In this document: positions 63,901 to 64,000 of the stretch, one piece after another
Numbering within the stretch: the first letter of the stretch is position 1
Layout of the letters: every line of letters begins with the position of its first letter
Assembly (NCBI GenBank): GCA_016800925.1
Contig: JABCPU010000028.1
Coordinates: forward strand, 186,001 to 250,000
Direction: 5' to 3'
DNA from: Suillus spraguei
Lineage: Eukaryota; Basidiomycota; Agaricomycetes; Boletales; Suillaceae
Length of the DNA: 64,000 nucleotides
Translations under genes and position numbers: made by a program
The notes under the pieces: model-generated
Told to the model about the DNA's origin: nothing
The model's database searches: none
Seen by the model: the letters and a program-made list of their open reading frames with translations, nothing else

Positions 63901-64000
63901 TAGGCAATTTCCCGAGCTAAACAGAATCCACTCAAGTGCGTCCCATATATTACATGATGGGGCAGGGTTTTCCGTGATGATATCGGATTTTCATCGTAAT

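Overview
The window is genomic DNA of a filamentous basidiomycete, most likely an agaricomycete. Nearly every gene is split by many 48-60 nt introns with GT(A/G)NGT donors. The families point the same way: a copper-fist regulator, a Zn2Cys6/fungal_trans regulator, BTB and F-box-like singletons, an Opi10/Hikeshi protein and a basidiomycete-type LYR protein. No rRNA, tRNA, CRISPR array or intact transposon was recognised. A Boletales-like affinity is only a guess, based on the style of a WD40 relic. All exon joins below come from reading the sequence and have no transcript support.

Layout. 0-2.6 kb: 3' part of GDP-mannose 4,6-dehydratase (cut by the left edge), then a decayed aldo-keto reductase. 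2.6-7.2 kb: weak ORFs only, plus a 12-bp hairpin. 7.2-15.0 kb: an AGC-like kinase (-), the ribosome-associated J-protein Zuotin (+) and a copper-fist factor (+) whose start codon sits alone on its exon. 15.4-23.1 kb: a UBA/UIM ubiquitin-specific-protease homologue without its catalytic cysteine (-) and a Zn2Cys6 factor (-). 23.1-26.8 kb: gene-poor. 26.8-31.3 kb: Hikeshi/Opi10 (+), a BTB protein (+) and FAD synthetase (-) with a repeat-bearing insertion. 33.0-40.2 kb: GDP-L-fucose synthase (+), an unrecognised five-exon protein (+) and UDP-glucose dehydrogenase (+). 41.0-49.0 kb: an EST1/SMG7-type protein (-), an unrecognised gene remnant (-), a small single-exon protein (+), a PEX39-like peroxin (-) and, divergent from it, a SMAP/Age2-type ArfGAP (+). 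50.4-52.6 kb: an orphan ORF and an F-box-like protein. 52.6-55.6 kb: no intact gene, but a WD40-repeat gene relic. 55.6-60.0 kb: convergent DUS3 (+) and an LYR-motif protein (-). 61.1-62.6 kb: a secreted aspartic-protease-like protein with both active-site motifs altered. 63-64 kb: a tandem duplication at the 3' end of an unrecognised minus-strand gene.

How genes connect. Three nucleotide-sugar enzymes lie within 40 kb: GMD and GDP-fucose synthase make GDP-L-fucose, and UGDH makes UDP-glucuronate. They are separated by unrelated genes, so this is a loose neighbourhood and not an operon. The other genes are mostly housekeeping (co-translational folding, tRNA modification, flavin cofactor supply, RNA surveillance, Arf traffic, peroxisomal import). 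The most unusual items are two apparent pseudo-enzymes (the USP and the aspartic protease), GC-AG introns in two genes, the FAD1 insertion, the relic genes and a perfect 22-bp hairpin at 28.0 kb.
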